This document shows positions 47,519 to 56,667 of a stretch of 64,000 nt of DNA, one piece after another (the stretch's first letter is position 1; the number at the start of each line of letters is the position of its first letter). The notes under the pieces are model-generated. The model was given only the letters and a program-made list of their open reading frames with translations, did not search any database and was not told the DNA's origin. This DNA comes from Limnohabitans sp. 103DPR2. GTDB taxonomy: Bacteria; Pseudomonadota; Gammaproteobacteria; Burkholderiales; Burkholderiaceae_C. The position numbers and the translations under genes are program-made. The stretch lies in the NCBI RefSeq assembly GCF_001412575.1, contig NZ_CP011834.1, forward strand, positions 1,364,001-1,428,000, given 5' to 3'.

Positions 47519-49267
47519 TCATGACATGCGCACCAAGTGACCAGGTCGTGCTGCGGTGATTTCTCCATGGCGCTGAACTTGCTCACCCGCCACCCACGTG
47601 GTCACATAGCCTTGCGCTTTTTGCAAAAAGCGTTTGCCACCTGCAGGCAAGTCGTGAACCAACTGAGGCAAACCCACACTCAATTTTTGCGGGTCAATGG
47701 CATTGATGTCGGCGCGCATGCCCACCGCCAAAACACCGCGGTCTTTGAGACCTAAGTAGTTGGCATTGCGCCGGGTCAGCATTTCAATCACGGACTCGAG
47801 GGGCAAAGTGTCCTTGCCTCGTCCTTGAACCCAATGCGTCAGCATGAACGTGGTGAAGCTTGCATCACACACAGTACCTACATGCGCACCTGCATCACTG
47901 AGACCGCTCAATGCCCGGGGGTGACCCAACATTTTGCGAACGGTGTCGAGATTGCCTTCGTTGTAATTGAAGATGGGGAAGTAAATCAAACCCTTGCCAT
48001 CGCCTACACTCAAATGATCGTAGATCACTTCCAAAGGTGTGACACCTTTTTGCTTCGCGCGTACCAAGAAGCTTTCCATCACGGACGGTTCGTAATTCAA
48101 AGTGGCTTCGAGTGGGAACATGCGCCCACTGATCATGTCGATCTTGGCCAACAAGATGTCGACCAATGGCGGAATGGAGCTGCCATCGCCAGCCAGTCGT
48201 TCAGACTTTTCTGAGAGGATGTGGGCTTTTCTGGCGGGGTCGCGCAAGGCCGCAGCACGTTCGGCCAAAGGCAAGTGCGCCACTTCTTTGTAAGAAGGGA
48301 ATCCCATGAAGGGATGGAAGCTGGCGTCCAAGCCATTCAACACGCCAATGCCGCGTGCACCTGTTTGCATGAAGAGGGGCAGGCCATTGGCCACAGCCTG
48401 TTCCACGCGTTCCTGTATGCGCAAATACTGCTCACCACCCGGGTCACGTTGCAGCCAAGTCAGTGAGAGCGATTTGCCACTGGCTTTTGCAATGGCTTCG
48501 ACCAAGTCAAATTCGGCATCAAATTCGGTAGGACCGTTCAGCAGGTTGTAGTCACTCACCATTTGGACCACACCGTGATTCAAACCTTCGAAGGCCTTGG
48601 CCAAGCCGGTCAGCTCTGCATGGCTGGCCTCGGCCGCAGGGGTGTCCTTGCCTTCTGAGGTGCGGTGGTTGTCACTGCGACCCGTACTGAAGCCCGCTGC
48701 ACCGGCTTCCAATGCTTCGCGCAGCAAGGCTCGCATTTGTTCAATGTCTTGTGGCGTGGCCACTTCCTTGGCCAAAGCGCGCTCTTTCATGACGTACATG
48801 CGCAGCGGGTCGTGTGGCACTTGCACCAAAAAGTCGAGGCTGTGAGGCGTGGCGGCCAAAGCATTCATGTACTCTGGAAAACTCTCCCAGTTCCACACAA
48901 TGCCTTCATGCAAAGCGGCGCCAGGAATGTCTTCCACACCTTCCATGAGTTTGACCAAATCGTCTTCAGCGCCAGGACGCTTGGGCGCAAAGCCGACGCC
49001 GCAGTTGCCCAAGACCACGGTGGTCACGCCGTGGTAGATGCTGGGGGTGAAGCATTCATCCCAAGTCACTTGACCGTCGTAGTGGGTGTGCAAATCGACA
49101 AAGCCCGGTGTGATCCATAAACCGGTGGCATCGATGGTTTCTTTGGCGGCTTCGTTGATCTGCCCGATGTGGGTGATGCGCCCATCTTGAATGCCAACGT
49201 CTGCGACAAAAGGTTTTTGGCCTGTGCCGTCGACCACCGTACCGTTTTTAATCAAGCAATCGAGCAT
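47519..49267 (-). CDS. N-acyl-D-amino-acid deacylase (D-aminoacylase family)
   Basis: 582 residues from the ATG at 49267, with GGAG just upstream. Amidohydrolase superfamily: metal-binding His60 and His62 in the PGFVDLHTHYDG motif, then SDAGAHVGTVCDASFTTFML with the conserved Asp and His in the C-terminal part, and a final GMRADINAIDP of the small beta-domain. The family removes N-acyl groups from D-amino acids, but other amide hydrolases belong too. Its start overlaps the end of the BASS transporter gene by 20 bases. Confidence 0.88.
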   Translation of the reverse strand: MLDCLIKNGTVVDGTGQKPFVADVGIQDGRITHIGQINEAAKETIDATGLWITPGFVDLHTHYDGQVTWDECFTPSIYHGVTTVVLGNCGVGFAPKRPGAEDDLVKLMEGVEDIPGAALHEGIVWNWESFPEYMNALAATPHSLDFLVQVPHDPLRMYVMKERALAKEVATPQDIEQMRALLREALEAGAAGFSTGRSDNHRTSEGKDTPAAEASHAELTGLAKAFEGLNHGVVQMVSDYNLLNGPTEFDAEFDLVEAIAKASGKSLSLTWLQRDPGGEQYLRIQERVEQAVANGLPLFMQTGARGIGVLNGLDASFHPFMGFPSYKEVAHLPLAERAAALRDPARKAHILSEKSERLAGDGSSIPPLVDILLAKIDMISGRMFPLEATLNYEPSVMESFLVRAKQKGVTPLEVIYDHLSVGDGKGLIYFPIFNYNEGNLDTVRKMLGHPRALSGLSDAGAHVGTVCDASFTTFMLTHWVQGRGKDTLPLESVIEMLTRRNANYLGLKDRGVLAVGMRADINAIDPQKLSVGLPQLVHDLPAGGKRFLQKAQGYVTTWVAGEQVQRHGEITAARPGHLVRMS

Positions 49268-50123
49268 CTTTTCTTCTCCACAAATACGCCAAGGACATGC
49301 CACTCACAATGTGCCATATGCCCCAGAGGCTGGCCAATGTCACCATGCCCAAGTCGCTGTTGAATTGCACCGCAATGATGCCCAGTGCCAAGCCAGAATT
49401 TTGCATGCCGCCTTCAATCATGACGGCGCGGCGATCACGTTCGCTCACACCCATCACCACACTGGTGATCCAGCCAAAAAACAAGCCGCTGGCGTTGTGC
49501 AAAACGACCAACAGCAATGTGGGCAGCAATCCCAGTGTGAGCAATTGACGCTCTTTGATAAGGCCTGCCACGATGAACAAAAGCAGCGCAATCAGTGAAA
49601 AATTGCCAAGCGGTTTGCGAATGCGCTCGGTCAAGGTCGGCAAGCGATGCGAGGCCATCAAGCCTAATGTGAGGGGCACACCCAGCAGCAAAAACAAGCT
49701 GATCCAAATGCCAGATGCATCGATCGACAACTCTTTCAACCACGAGGCTGTCTCGGGGTTGGCTGCCATCATCCAGCTGAAGTTGAAGGGCGTGGCAAAC
49801 AGCGCAATGAGGCTGGCAACAGCCGAGATGCTGACCGACAAAGCGGTGTTGCCGCGTCCCATGTGGGTCACCACGTTGCTTAAGCTACCGCCAGGGCAAG
49901 CTGCCACCAAAATCATGGCGGCTTCAACATTGGGCGGGAGGTCGAGCAACAGCGTGGCCACCCAAGTGCCAACGGGCAACAGAATGAATTGAGGAATAAG
50001 GCCGCAGATGACTGCTTTGGGTTCTTGTGCAACACGCTTGAAGTCTTCGAGGCGCAGTTCTAGCGCAACTGAAAACACCATGGTCGCCAAGACCAAACTC
50101 AAGACGATCTGCGATGCGTTCAT
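49248..50123 (-). CDS. Bile acid:sodium symporter (BASS) family transporter
   Basis: 291 residues from the ATG at 50123 (GAAGG upstream). About nine or ten transmembrane segments with LVAACPGGSLSNVVTHMGRGNTALS and the RRAVMIEGGMQNSGLALGII motif, which are the two conserved crossover regions of BASS carriers. In bacteria members carry sulfonates, keto acids, pantoate and others with sodium. Overlap with the D-aminoacylase gene suggests that it brings in the same kind of substrate, but this is inference. Confidence 0.88.
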   Translation of the reverse strand: MNASQIVLSLVLATMVFSVALELRLEDFKRVAQEPKAVICGLIPQFILLPVGTWVATLLLDLPPNVEAAMILVAACPGGSLSNVVTHMGRGNTALSVSISAVASLIALFATPFNFSWMMAANPETASWLKELSIDASGIWISLFLLLGVPLTLGLMASHRLPTLTERIRKPLGNFSLIALLLFIVAGLIKERQLLTLGLLPTLLLVVLHNASGLFFGWITSVVMGVSERDRRAVMIEGGMQNSGLALGIIAVQFNSDLGMVTLASLWGIWHIVSGMSLAYLWRRKDARLLD

Positions 50124-50125
50124 GT

Positions 50126-51154
50126 TCAAGACCTTCGTGCAAGGGGCAAATTCAGCAGTAAGTTTTGCGGTTTGATTTTGAGAAGATTTTGTGGGTCCAT
50201 GGCCATGGCCATGTAAACCGGTTTGCCACTGACGTCTTGTAGCATGTCACTGGCGTTGTCAAAGTTCAGCACAAACAAGCACAGCATGCGACGTTGCCGG
50301 TCTTCGTCAATGCTCTGACCGTTGTACAAGTCGTTGAGCATGCTGCTGGCCTGCGCATCCAAACCCACATGCCACACCCAATGGGCATCTTCAATTTCTC
50401 GGGCAGTGGCAATGCGCACGCTGGCGCTGGTGAAATGCACAATCCAACGTTCCAGCACGCGGCAGAAAGCGTCGATGAGGGGTTGACCCAGATTGAGGCA
50501 GGCCACCATGTCAAAGCGCTCACTGCGCTCCCAGTAACTGTCTTCGTTGCTGTCTTGAATCACATCCAGATCGACAGTGCGAAGTGGGATGCCACCTTGT
50601 TTCAGTAACTCGCCCACACTGCCAAAGCCGCTTTCAAGGGCATGCCGTTCCACTGTTTCATGGTCAGCAGCCATGACCGAGCCATCGTCAAGGACAGAAA
50701 TTTTTTGTGCTCTGAACAGCAATTCTGCGGCACGTGCTTCTAGGGGCGTGCAGTCGTCACCCAGCACATGTTGCACCAGCACTTGCGTGATTTGATTCAC
50801 CAAGATGGGGGGCACATCGACGCCTTGTCCTTCAAACAAAGCCCAGTAACTGGCTTCTAGGGTGGCGTGCGCCAAGATGCGATTGCGAAAACGCAACCAA
50901 ACCGCCATGTTGTCGGCGGCATCACGGTCTTGAATCTGGGCCAAGTCGGCTGCTTGCAAATCCAGGCGCGGATTTTCCAGCAAGCGTTCATGAATTTGAA
51001 TTTCATGCTTGCAAGAGCTCTCAATGGGCGCCAATTCAGGGCGCAGCAGTAAAACTCTTAGAAAATCGTCGGTGACGGTAAGGTGACCCCTCGCGTCTTT
51101 CTTCAGTTGTGCATAGCCCGCTTGGGGCCAAAGACTTTGCGCTGAATCACTCAT
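50126..51154 (-). CDS. Uncharacterised protein (DUF6352-like)
   Basis: 342 residues, no signal peptide and no membrane helix. Recognisable blocks are MSDSAQSLWPQAGYAQLKKDAR at the N-terminus (split here in two: an aromatic head and a basic helix) and EDSYWERSERFDMVACLN in the middle. It resembles a family of Burkholderiales proteins that I recall as DUF6352, but the assignment is from memory and not certain. It lies upstream of the BASS and deacylase genes on the same strand, with two bases before the BASS start. Function unknown. Confidence 0.6.
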   Translation of the reverse strand: MSDSAQSLWPQAGYAQLKKDARGHLTVTDDFLRVLLLRPELAPIESSCKHEIQIHERLLENPRLDLQAADLAQIQDRDAADNMAVWLRFRNRILAHATLEASYWALFEGQGVDVPPILVNQITQVLVQHVLGDDCTPLEARAAELLFRAQKISVLDDGSVMAADHETVERHALESGFGSVGELLKQGGIPLRTVDLDVIQDSNEDSYWERSERFDMVACLNLGQPLIDAFCRVLERWIVHFTSASVRIATAREIEDAHWVWHVGLDAQASSMLNDLYNGQSIDEDRQRRMLCLFVLNFDNASDMLQDVSGKPVYMAMAMDPQNLLKIKPQNLLLNLPLARRS

Positions 51155-51173
51155 CGTTTATTGCAGTTCTATC

Positions 51174-51317
51174 TCAAATTGGTTTTTTGCCACGGGGAAT
51201 CACAGCCGTGATTTTTTGAACTGGACGCTCGGTGTCCACCGCGATGGTTTTGGGTGGCGAGGTGTCCTTTTTGGGTTTCTTGGATTCTTTGTTTGATTTT
51301 TGTTGACCTTTGGCCAT
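51174..51317 (-). CDS. 47-residue Lys-rich small protein
   Basis: ATG at 51317, stop at 51174-51176. The peptide starts MAKGQQKSNKESKKPKKD and ends with TAVIPRGKKPI; it has about 13 Lys/Arg in 47 residues and no hydrophobic segment. AAGGTG lies ahead of the ATG, so translation is plausible. Similar short MAKGQ-type Lys-rich proteins are annotated in many proteobacteria without a function. It is located between the DUF6352-like gene and arfB. Confidence 0.65.
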   Translation of the reverse strand: MAKGQQKSNKESKKPKKDTSPPKTIAVDTERPVQKITAVIPRGKKPI

Positions 51318-51413
51318 AGGAACACCTTGAGGTAGTTAAGCGCTCAGTTTAAGCGAGGCACAATCAATGCACGCGGTACAAGGGCATCAGAAGCTGCATA
51401 TTCAGGGTTTTTC

Positions 51414-51818
51414 ATGACAATATTTCACATTCCTGCCGATGAGGTCGAGCTCTCGGCCATCCGCTCACAGGGGCCAGGGGGGCAAAATGTGAACAAGGTG
51501 GCCAGCGCCATTCAATTGCGCTTTGACATTCGCGCTTCCAGTTTGCCCATGGCCTTGAAAGAACGGCTGCTCGTTATGTCAGACCATCGCATTACCCAAA
51601 GCGGGGTGGTGGTGATCAAATCGCAAGAGCACCGCAGCCAAGACATGAACCGCATGGCGGCACTGCTGCGATTGCACGATTTGCTGGAAATGGCGGCGGT
51701 GGTCCCCAAGAAACGCAAAGCCACAAGGCCCACACGCAGCTCTCAAGTCAAGCGTGTCGAGAGCAAAGTGAAAAGAGGGCAGACCAAGGCGCTGCGCGGC
51801 AAAGCAAATTGGGATTGA
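51414..51818 (+). CDS. arfB: Peptidyl-tRNA hydrolase ArfB (YaeJ)
   Basis: 134 residues. The release-factor-like catalytic GGQ is at 22-24 (RSQGPGGQNVNKV), and the C-terminal tail (about 100-134) is Lys/Arg-rich and would enter the empty mRNA channel. ArfB rescues ribosomes stalled on truncated mRNA. It lacks the codon-recognition domain of true release factors. The gene converges on miaA with one base between stops. Confidence 0.93.
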   Translation: MTIFHIPADEVELSAIRSQGPGGQNVNKVASAIQLRFDIRASSLPMALKERLLVMSDHRITQSGVVVIKSQEHRSQDMNRMAALLRLHDLLEMAAVVPKKRKATRPTRSSQVKRVESKVKRGQTKALRGKANWD

Positions 51819-51819
51819 A

Positions 51820-52806
51820 TCAGCCCAGTTGCGCTTCAACCCATTGGCGCGCTTGCGCCAAGACATCCGTGCCATCGGCCTGGAGCACATGCCGGTGCGG
51901 CATGCTTCTGAGCCAAGTGAGTTGTCGCTTGGCCAATTGACGGGTCGCAAAGACGCCGCGATCTCGCAGTTCCGCCATGGGTAGGCTGCCATCGAGTGCC
52001 TCCCATGCTTGACGGTAACCCACACAGCGCATGGCGGGCAGGTCAATGTTCAAGTCGCCTCGCGCGCGCAAGGCTTTCACTTCATCTATAAATCCTTGCG
52101 CCAACATCTCGTCAAAGCGTTGCGCAATGCGGTGGTGTAGCCAGGCCCGGTCTAGAGGCTCTAGGCTTAGTATGGGGACGTTGTGGAAGTTCAGTGCGTT
52201 TGTTGGGGCTTGGCCTTCAGCTGTTTCAGGGCTTGTGTTGGTCGTGCTGATGTTGTGTTGAAAGCTCGACAAAGGCTGGCCAGAGATTCTAAAAACCTCC
52301 AGCGCACGGGCAATGCGTTGGCTGTCGGCAGGTGCCAATCTTGCCGCTGTTTGCGGATCGACGGCTTGAAGTTGCGCATGCATGGCGGGCCAACCAGCCA
52401 CTTCGGCTTCTGCTTGAATTTGGGCTCTGACTTGAGGGTCGGCAGCAGGCATGTCGTTCAAACCCTCTAGCATGGCTTTGAAGTACAGCATGGTGCCGCC
52501 TACCAACAAGGGAACTTTGCCGCGGCTTGCAATGTCGTTCACCAAGCTGGTCGCATCGCGCGCAAATTCGGCTGCGCTGTAGGCGACCAGAGGATCGCGA
52601 ATGTCAATCAGATGGTGTGGTACGGCGGCCAACTCTTCTTGTGTGGGTTTTGCTGTGCCAATGTCCATGCCCTTGTAGACCAAAGCAGAGTCCACGCTGA
52701 TGATTTCTGCGCCACCGCGTGATTGCAAATGCGCTGCGATGGCCAAGGCCAAGCCTGTTTTGCCGCTGGCGGTGGGTCCGGCAATGGCGAGCGCACGAAC
52801 TTTCAT
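51820..52806 (-). CDS. miaA: tRNA dimethylallyltransferase
   Basis: 328 residues from the ATG at 52806. The Walker-type P-loop [12 protein letters not shown] is at about 9-20, followed by [18 protein letters not shown] and a later [12 protein letters not shown] motif. MiaA adds dimethylallyl to A37 of tRNAs reading UNN codons. The long in-frame upstream extension lies inside the MFS gene and is not family-like. The start overlaps the MFS stop by ATGA. Confidence 0.96.
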   Translation of the reverse strand: MKVRALAIAGPTASGKTGLALAIAAHLQSRGGAEIISVDSALVYKGMDIGTAKPTQEELAAVPHHLIDIRDPLVAYSAAEFARDATSLVNDIASRGKVPLLVGGTMLYFKAMLEGLNDMPAADPQVRAQIQAEAEVAGWPAMHAQLQAVDPQTAARLAPADSQRIARALEVFRISGQPLSSFQHNISTTNTSPETAEGQAPTNALNFHNVPILSLEPLDRAWLHHRIAQRFDEMLAQGFIDEVKALRARGDLNIDLPAMRCVGYRQAWEALDGSLPMAELRDRGVFATRQLAKRQLTWLRSMPHRHVLQADGTDVLAQARQWVEAQLG

Positions 52807-54056
52807 GGTGCGGTGGACTTTGGTGTAGACGGATTTATGCGCGGCAATGGAATTCTGCGAACAGCCAAGCTGCCGATCAAGGCCAAGCATGCGGACCAGA
52901 GCATGAGGCCCTGGGCCATGGCTTGAAGCGGGTCTGTCATGTGCGTGCCAATCCAGGTGCCCATGGCAAAAGCCACCAGCATCATTGAAAAACCGTTCAG
53001 TGCCGAGGCCGTGCCAGCCATTTCTGGGAAAGGGGCGATGCAGCCACTTTGGCCGCAAGGTTGATGCACGCCATGGGCCAATAAAAAGATGTTGATGGGC
53101 ACCATGATGGCCCATGCACCAAACCAAGATTGGCCAGGGCCAACATAAGCCACCAGCATTAAAAGGAAACCGGCAAACAAGCTCACAAAGCTGGCCACAA
53201 ACACACAAGTTTGCACACTGATGCGCAGCAACAACCAGCGGCAGAAAAAAGTGCCAACGATGTAGGACAGCGACATCGAGACCATTAGCAGGCCATACAC
53301 TGTTTTACTCAAGCCCATGCTTTGCGTAAACACAAAAGACGATGTGGCCAAGAAGGTAAACAGACCAGCAAAGGATGCCGTAGAGAGGGCGCTGTAGGCC
53401 TGAAACGTGGGGTTGCGAACAATGTGCTTGACCGACGCCCACAAAGTCTTGGCTTGAAGTGCATGCGGGTTGCGCTGCTTCAAACTCTCGTCAAAATAAA
53501 AGTAAATCAGGACCCCAGTGAGCGCAGCAAACATGACCAAGCTGCTGAGGGCCCAACGCCATCCCAGCAAATCGGTGAGGTAGCCACCTACGGGCACGCA
53601 TGTGCAAGCAATCAAACCCAAACCCGACAGCGCTTGAGACATCACTTTGGCGCCTTGTACGGGCTCGTACAAATCACGAATGACGGCCCGTGCGGCCATG
53701 ACGCAAGCGCCCATGGCCACGCCCTGAAGCGTGCGGCCTGCAATCAAGGTTTCAATGTCAGGCGCCAAAGCGCACGCAATGGCCGATGCCGCGTAGACAG
53801 CAATGCCGCCCAACAAAACGGGTCTGCGGCCCCATTTGTCGGACAAAGGACCCCAGACCAATTGAGAGGTGCCGAAAGCGAGGAGCAGGGCTGTGAGGGT
53901 GAGTTGTGCCTGCACCATGCTGGCCCCAAAGCCTTGGGTCAAGGCGGGCAGGGCAGGCAAATACAAATCGGTGGTGACCGGTTGCAAGCCCAGTAGCAGT
54001 GCCAGCAGCAGCACCGTCATGACTTGGCTGCGTGAACTTGTGGGTGTGTGGGACAT
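52803..54056 (-). CDS. Bcr/CflA-type MFS drug exporter
   Basis: 417 residues with about 12 transmembrane helices. The N-terminal half has [37 protein letters not shown] (the MFS loop 2-3 motif) and [18 protein letters not shown], all typical of the Bcr/CflA subfamily that exports bicyclomycin, chloramphenicol or sulfonamides in other species. The actual substrate is unknown. Its ATG overlaps the mutL stop by one base and its own stop overlaps miaA, giving a mutL-MFS-miaA operon. Confidence 0.9.
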   Translation of the reverse strand: MSHTPTSSRSQVMTVLLLALLLGLQPVTTDLYLPALPALTQGFGASMVQAQLTLTALLLAFGTSQLVWGPLSDKWGRRPVLLGGIAVYAASAIACALAPDIETLIAGRTLQGVAMGACVMAARAVIRDLYEPVQGAKVMSQALSGLGLIACTCVPVGGYLTDLLGWRWALSSLVMFAALTGVLIYFYFDESLKQRNPHALQAKTLWASVKHIVRNPTFQAYSALSTASFAGLFTFLATSSFVFTQSMGLSKTVYGLLMVSMSLSYIVGTFFCRWLLLRISVQTCVFVASFVSLFAGFLLMLVAYVGPGQSWFGAWAIMVPINIFLLAHGVHQPCGQSGCIAPFPEMAGTASALNGFSMMLVAFAMGTWIGTHMTDPLQAMAQGLMLWSACLALIGSLAVRRIPLPRINPSTPKSTAP

Positions 54057-55948
54057 CAACGGCCTCGCAAGAACAAGGCGTCTAATTCGCGCATGCTGAC
54101 CTGTCGCCAAGTGGGGCGGCCGTGATTGCATTGATCTGACCGTTCGGTGGCTTCCATCTGACGCAACAAGGCGTTCATTTCGTCCAAGGTGAGCTTGCGA
54201 TTGGCCCGCACCGCACCATGGCAAGCCATGGTGGCCAAGATTTCGTTTTGCGCACGTTGCACCACGGTGGCAGCATCGTGCTGGGCCAACTCGGCCAGAA
54301 CGCTGCGGGCCAATTCCACGGCATCACCTTGCGCCAAAGAAGTGGGCACGGCCCGCACCGCCAAAGTTTTGGCCGACAGCGCAGACACTTCGAGGCCCAA
54401 CTGTTGCAGCACCTCGGCGCAGTTTTCTGCGGTGGCGATTTCTTGGGGTGTGGCGGCAAACGATGCGGGAATCAACAGCGGTTGGCTGGTGATGCGGGTG
54501 GTGTCGAGTTGTTGCTTGAGCCGTTCATAAACAATGCGTTCATGCGCTGCATGCATGTCAACCACGATCAGGCCTTGGCTGTTTTCAGCCAAGACGTAAA
54601 CGCCTTGAAGCTGCGCAATGGCGCGACCCAAAGGCCACTCTTGTGCAGCATTTTCATTTTGTGAAAGCGTTGCAGGTGCCTTGTCACTGCTTGGCGTCCA
54701 ACTCGGTGTGCGTTCTTGAATTTGATCAGTCTGGCCCCAAAGCGCTTTGAGGTCGGCCATGGCTTTGGCAGGGTCATGGTCACTGCGATTGCGCTGATCA
54801 CTGCCAAAGGCCATGCCGCGCTGCGACCAAGTGCTTTGTGTCGCAGGGGCACTGGGTGTTGGGCCTAAAAATGAAGCGGCGGCGTCTGGGTCTAACTTGC
54901 TTTGCGGCAAGTTGGTATTGGCGCCGGTCAACAGTTGCGCACGTGGCACGGCCAGAGCACGTTCAATGGCATGCCGCATGGCCTGATGAACTTCGCGGCT
55001 GTCCCTGAATCGCACTTCAATTTTGGTGGGGTGCACGTTCACGTCGACGCGCGTGGGGTCCATTTGCAAATAGAGCACATACACCGGTTGCCGTTGGCCG
55101 TGCAGCACATCTTCGTAGGCACTGCGCGCACCGTGCGTGATCACTTTGTCGCGCACAAAGCGGCCGTTGACATATGCAAATTGTTGGTCGGCACGCGCAC
55201 GCGCTGCGTCGGGTGTACCTGCGCGCCCGCGCACATGCACGGAGCCTGATCTGAAATCGATGTTGACAGAGGATGCGACAAAGTCTTCGCCCAGCACATC
55301 GGCCAAGCGTTGGTTCCAACCGGCTTCGCCAGGATGGCTGCGCCATTGCTCCACAATTTTGCCTTCATGCCAAATGGCAAAACTCACCTCTGATCGCACC
55401 AAGGCATGGCGTCTGACGGCTTCAATGCAATGCGCAAGTTCGGTATTTTCTGACTTTAAAAAATGCCGGCGGGCAGGTGTTGAGAAAAACAATTCCTTCA
55501 CTTCCACCGTCGTGCCCACGGCACGCGCAGCAGGCCTGACTTCACCGGTTTGTCCATCTAACAAGAAAGCTGTGGCAGCGCCTTCGGTCCGAGACAACAG
55601 GCTCATTTCAGACACTGAATTGACGGCAGCCAGGGCCTCGCCGCGAAAGCCCATGGTGGCCACCGATTCCAAATCTTCCAAGCTGACGATCTTGCTGGTG
55701 GCATGGCGTTTCAAGGCCACGGGCAATTCTTCGACGGGGATGCCGCAGCCATCGTCTTCGACCGAGATCAAGCGAATGCCACCGCCCAACAGGCGCAGCG
55801 TGATGTGGCGCGCACCCGCATCGAGGGCGTTATCGACCAATTCACGCACCACGGAGGCCGGGCGCTCAATGACTTCACCCGCCGCAATCTGGCTGATCAG
55901 CACATCGGGGAGTTCACGAATGGTTCGTCGGGGTTGGGGCTGGCTCAT
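54056..55948 (-). CDS. mutL: DNA mismatch repair protein MutL
   Basis: 630 residues from the ATG at 55948 (a TTG two codons upstream is also open). N-terminal GHKL ATPase: VLISQIAAGEVIERPASVVRELVDNALDAG region, then EDDGCGI and MGFRGEALA. The C-terminal dimer domain has DMHAAHERIVYE at 464-475, which fits the endonuclease motif DQHA(X)2E(X)4E with Met in place of Gln, and also ACHGAVRA and CNHGRP metal-site motifs. This suggests an endonuclease-type MutL, unlike E. coli MutL. It heads the mutL-MFS-miaA operon. Confidence 0.96.
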   Translation of the reverse strand: MSQPQPRRTIRELPDVLISQIAAGEVIERPASVVRELVDNALDAGARHITLRLLGGGIRLISVEDDGCGIPVEELPVALKRHATSKIVSLEDLESVATMGFRGEALAAVNSVSEMSLLSRTEGAATAFLLDGQTGEVRPAARAVGTTVEVKELFFSTPARRHFLKSENTELAHCIEAVRRHALVRSEVSFAIWHEGKIVEQWRSHPGEAGWNQRLADVLGEDFVASSVNIDFRSGSVHVRGRAGTPDAARARADQQFAYVNGRFVRDKVITHGARSAYEDVLHGQRQPVYVLYLQMDPTRVDVNVHPTKIEVRFRDSREVHQAMRHAIERALAVPRAQLLTGANTNLPQSKLDPDAAASFLGPTPSAPATQSTWSQRGMAFGSDQRNRSDHDPAKAMADLKALWGQTDQIQERTPSWTPSSDKAPATLSQNENAAQEWPLGRAIAQLQGVYVLAENSQGLIVVDMHAAHERIVYERLKQQLDTTRITSQPLLIPASFAATPQEIATAENCAEVLQQLGLEVSALSAKTLAVRAVPTSLAQGDAVELARSVLAELAQHDAATVVQRAQNEILATMACHGAVRANRKLTLDEMNALLRQMEATERSDQCNHGRPTWRQVSMRELDALFLRGR

Positions 55949-56022
55949 CCTCAAATTGTAGGTGTTCCGGCCCCTGGCTTGGCGCCGACCTTGAAGGGGC
56001 AGAAGACAGGGATAATTGGCCC

Positions 56023-56658
56023 ATGGACACCTTGATGCAACTGCTGGACTTTGTACTTCACGTCGACCGCTATTTGGAAGCCTTCGTTGGGAATTACGGT
56101 GCCTGGGTCTACGTCTTGCTGTTCCTGATTGTGTTTGTCGAGACGGGTCTGGTGGTCATGCCATTTCTGCCCGGCGACTCCCTCTTGTTTGTGGTCGGCA
56201 CCTTGTGCGGCATCGGCCTGCTCAGCCTGCCTTTGGCCATGGGCCTCTTGTTGGTGGCCGCCATTGCGGGCGATCAGGTCAATTACCGTTGGGGCCGTTA
56301 CTTTGGACCCAAGGTGTTCCAATGGGAAAACTCACGTTTTTTCAACCGCGCAGCCTTTGACAAAGCGCACCATTTTTACGAAACCTACGGCGGCATTACC
56401 GTGGTTTTGGCCAGGTTCATGCCTTTTATTCGCACTTTTGTACCATTCGTGGCGGGTGTGGCTGAGATGACGCCTTCCCGTTTTGTGGCCTACAACGTGT
56501 TGGGTGGCTTGATTTGGGTCTGCGGTCTGACCTCGGCAGGTTACCTGTTTGGCGAAACGGCTTTCGTCAAAGCCTACTTAAGCCAAATTATCTGGGCCAT
56601 GATTTTCGTACCCGGTTTGTTCGCCTTGTGGGGCGCTTGGCGGGCGCGCCAATCCTAA
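56023..56658 (+). CDS. DedA family membrane protein
   Basis: 211 residues. The SNARE-associated/DedA signature is complete: FVETGLVVMPFLPGDSLLFVVGTL, an internal YRWGRYFGPKVF and the VLARFMPFIRTFVPFVAGVAEM block with the conserved Arg pair. Four to five membrane segments. DedA proteins recycle undecaprenyl phosphate or other lipids across the membrane. It diverges from mutL and precedes the PfkB kinase gene by a few bases. Confidence 0.92.
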   Translation: MDTLMQLLDFVLHVDRYLEAFVGNYGAWVYVLLFLIVFVETGLVVMPFLPGDSLLFVVGTLCGIGLLSLPLAMGLLLVAAIAGDQVNYRWGRYFGPKVFQWENSRFFNRAAFDKAHHFYETYGGITVVLARFMPFIRTFVPFVAGVAEMTPSRFVAYNVLGGLIWVCGLTSAGYLFGETAFVKAYLSQIIWAMIFVPGLFALWGAWRARQS

Positions 56659-56667
56659 AATGTGCGG

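Noticed and set aside
52807..53208. N-terminal extension of miaA by 134 codons
   Set aside because: The extension lies within the MFS gene; the family-typical start and ATGA overlap support the ATG at 52806.
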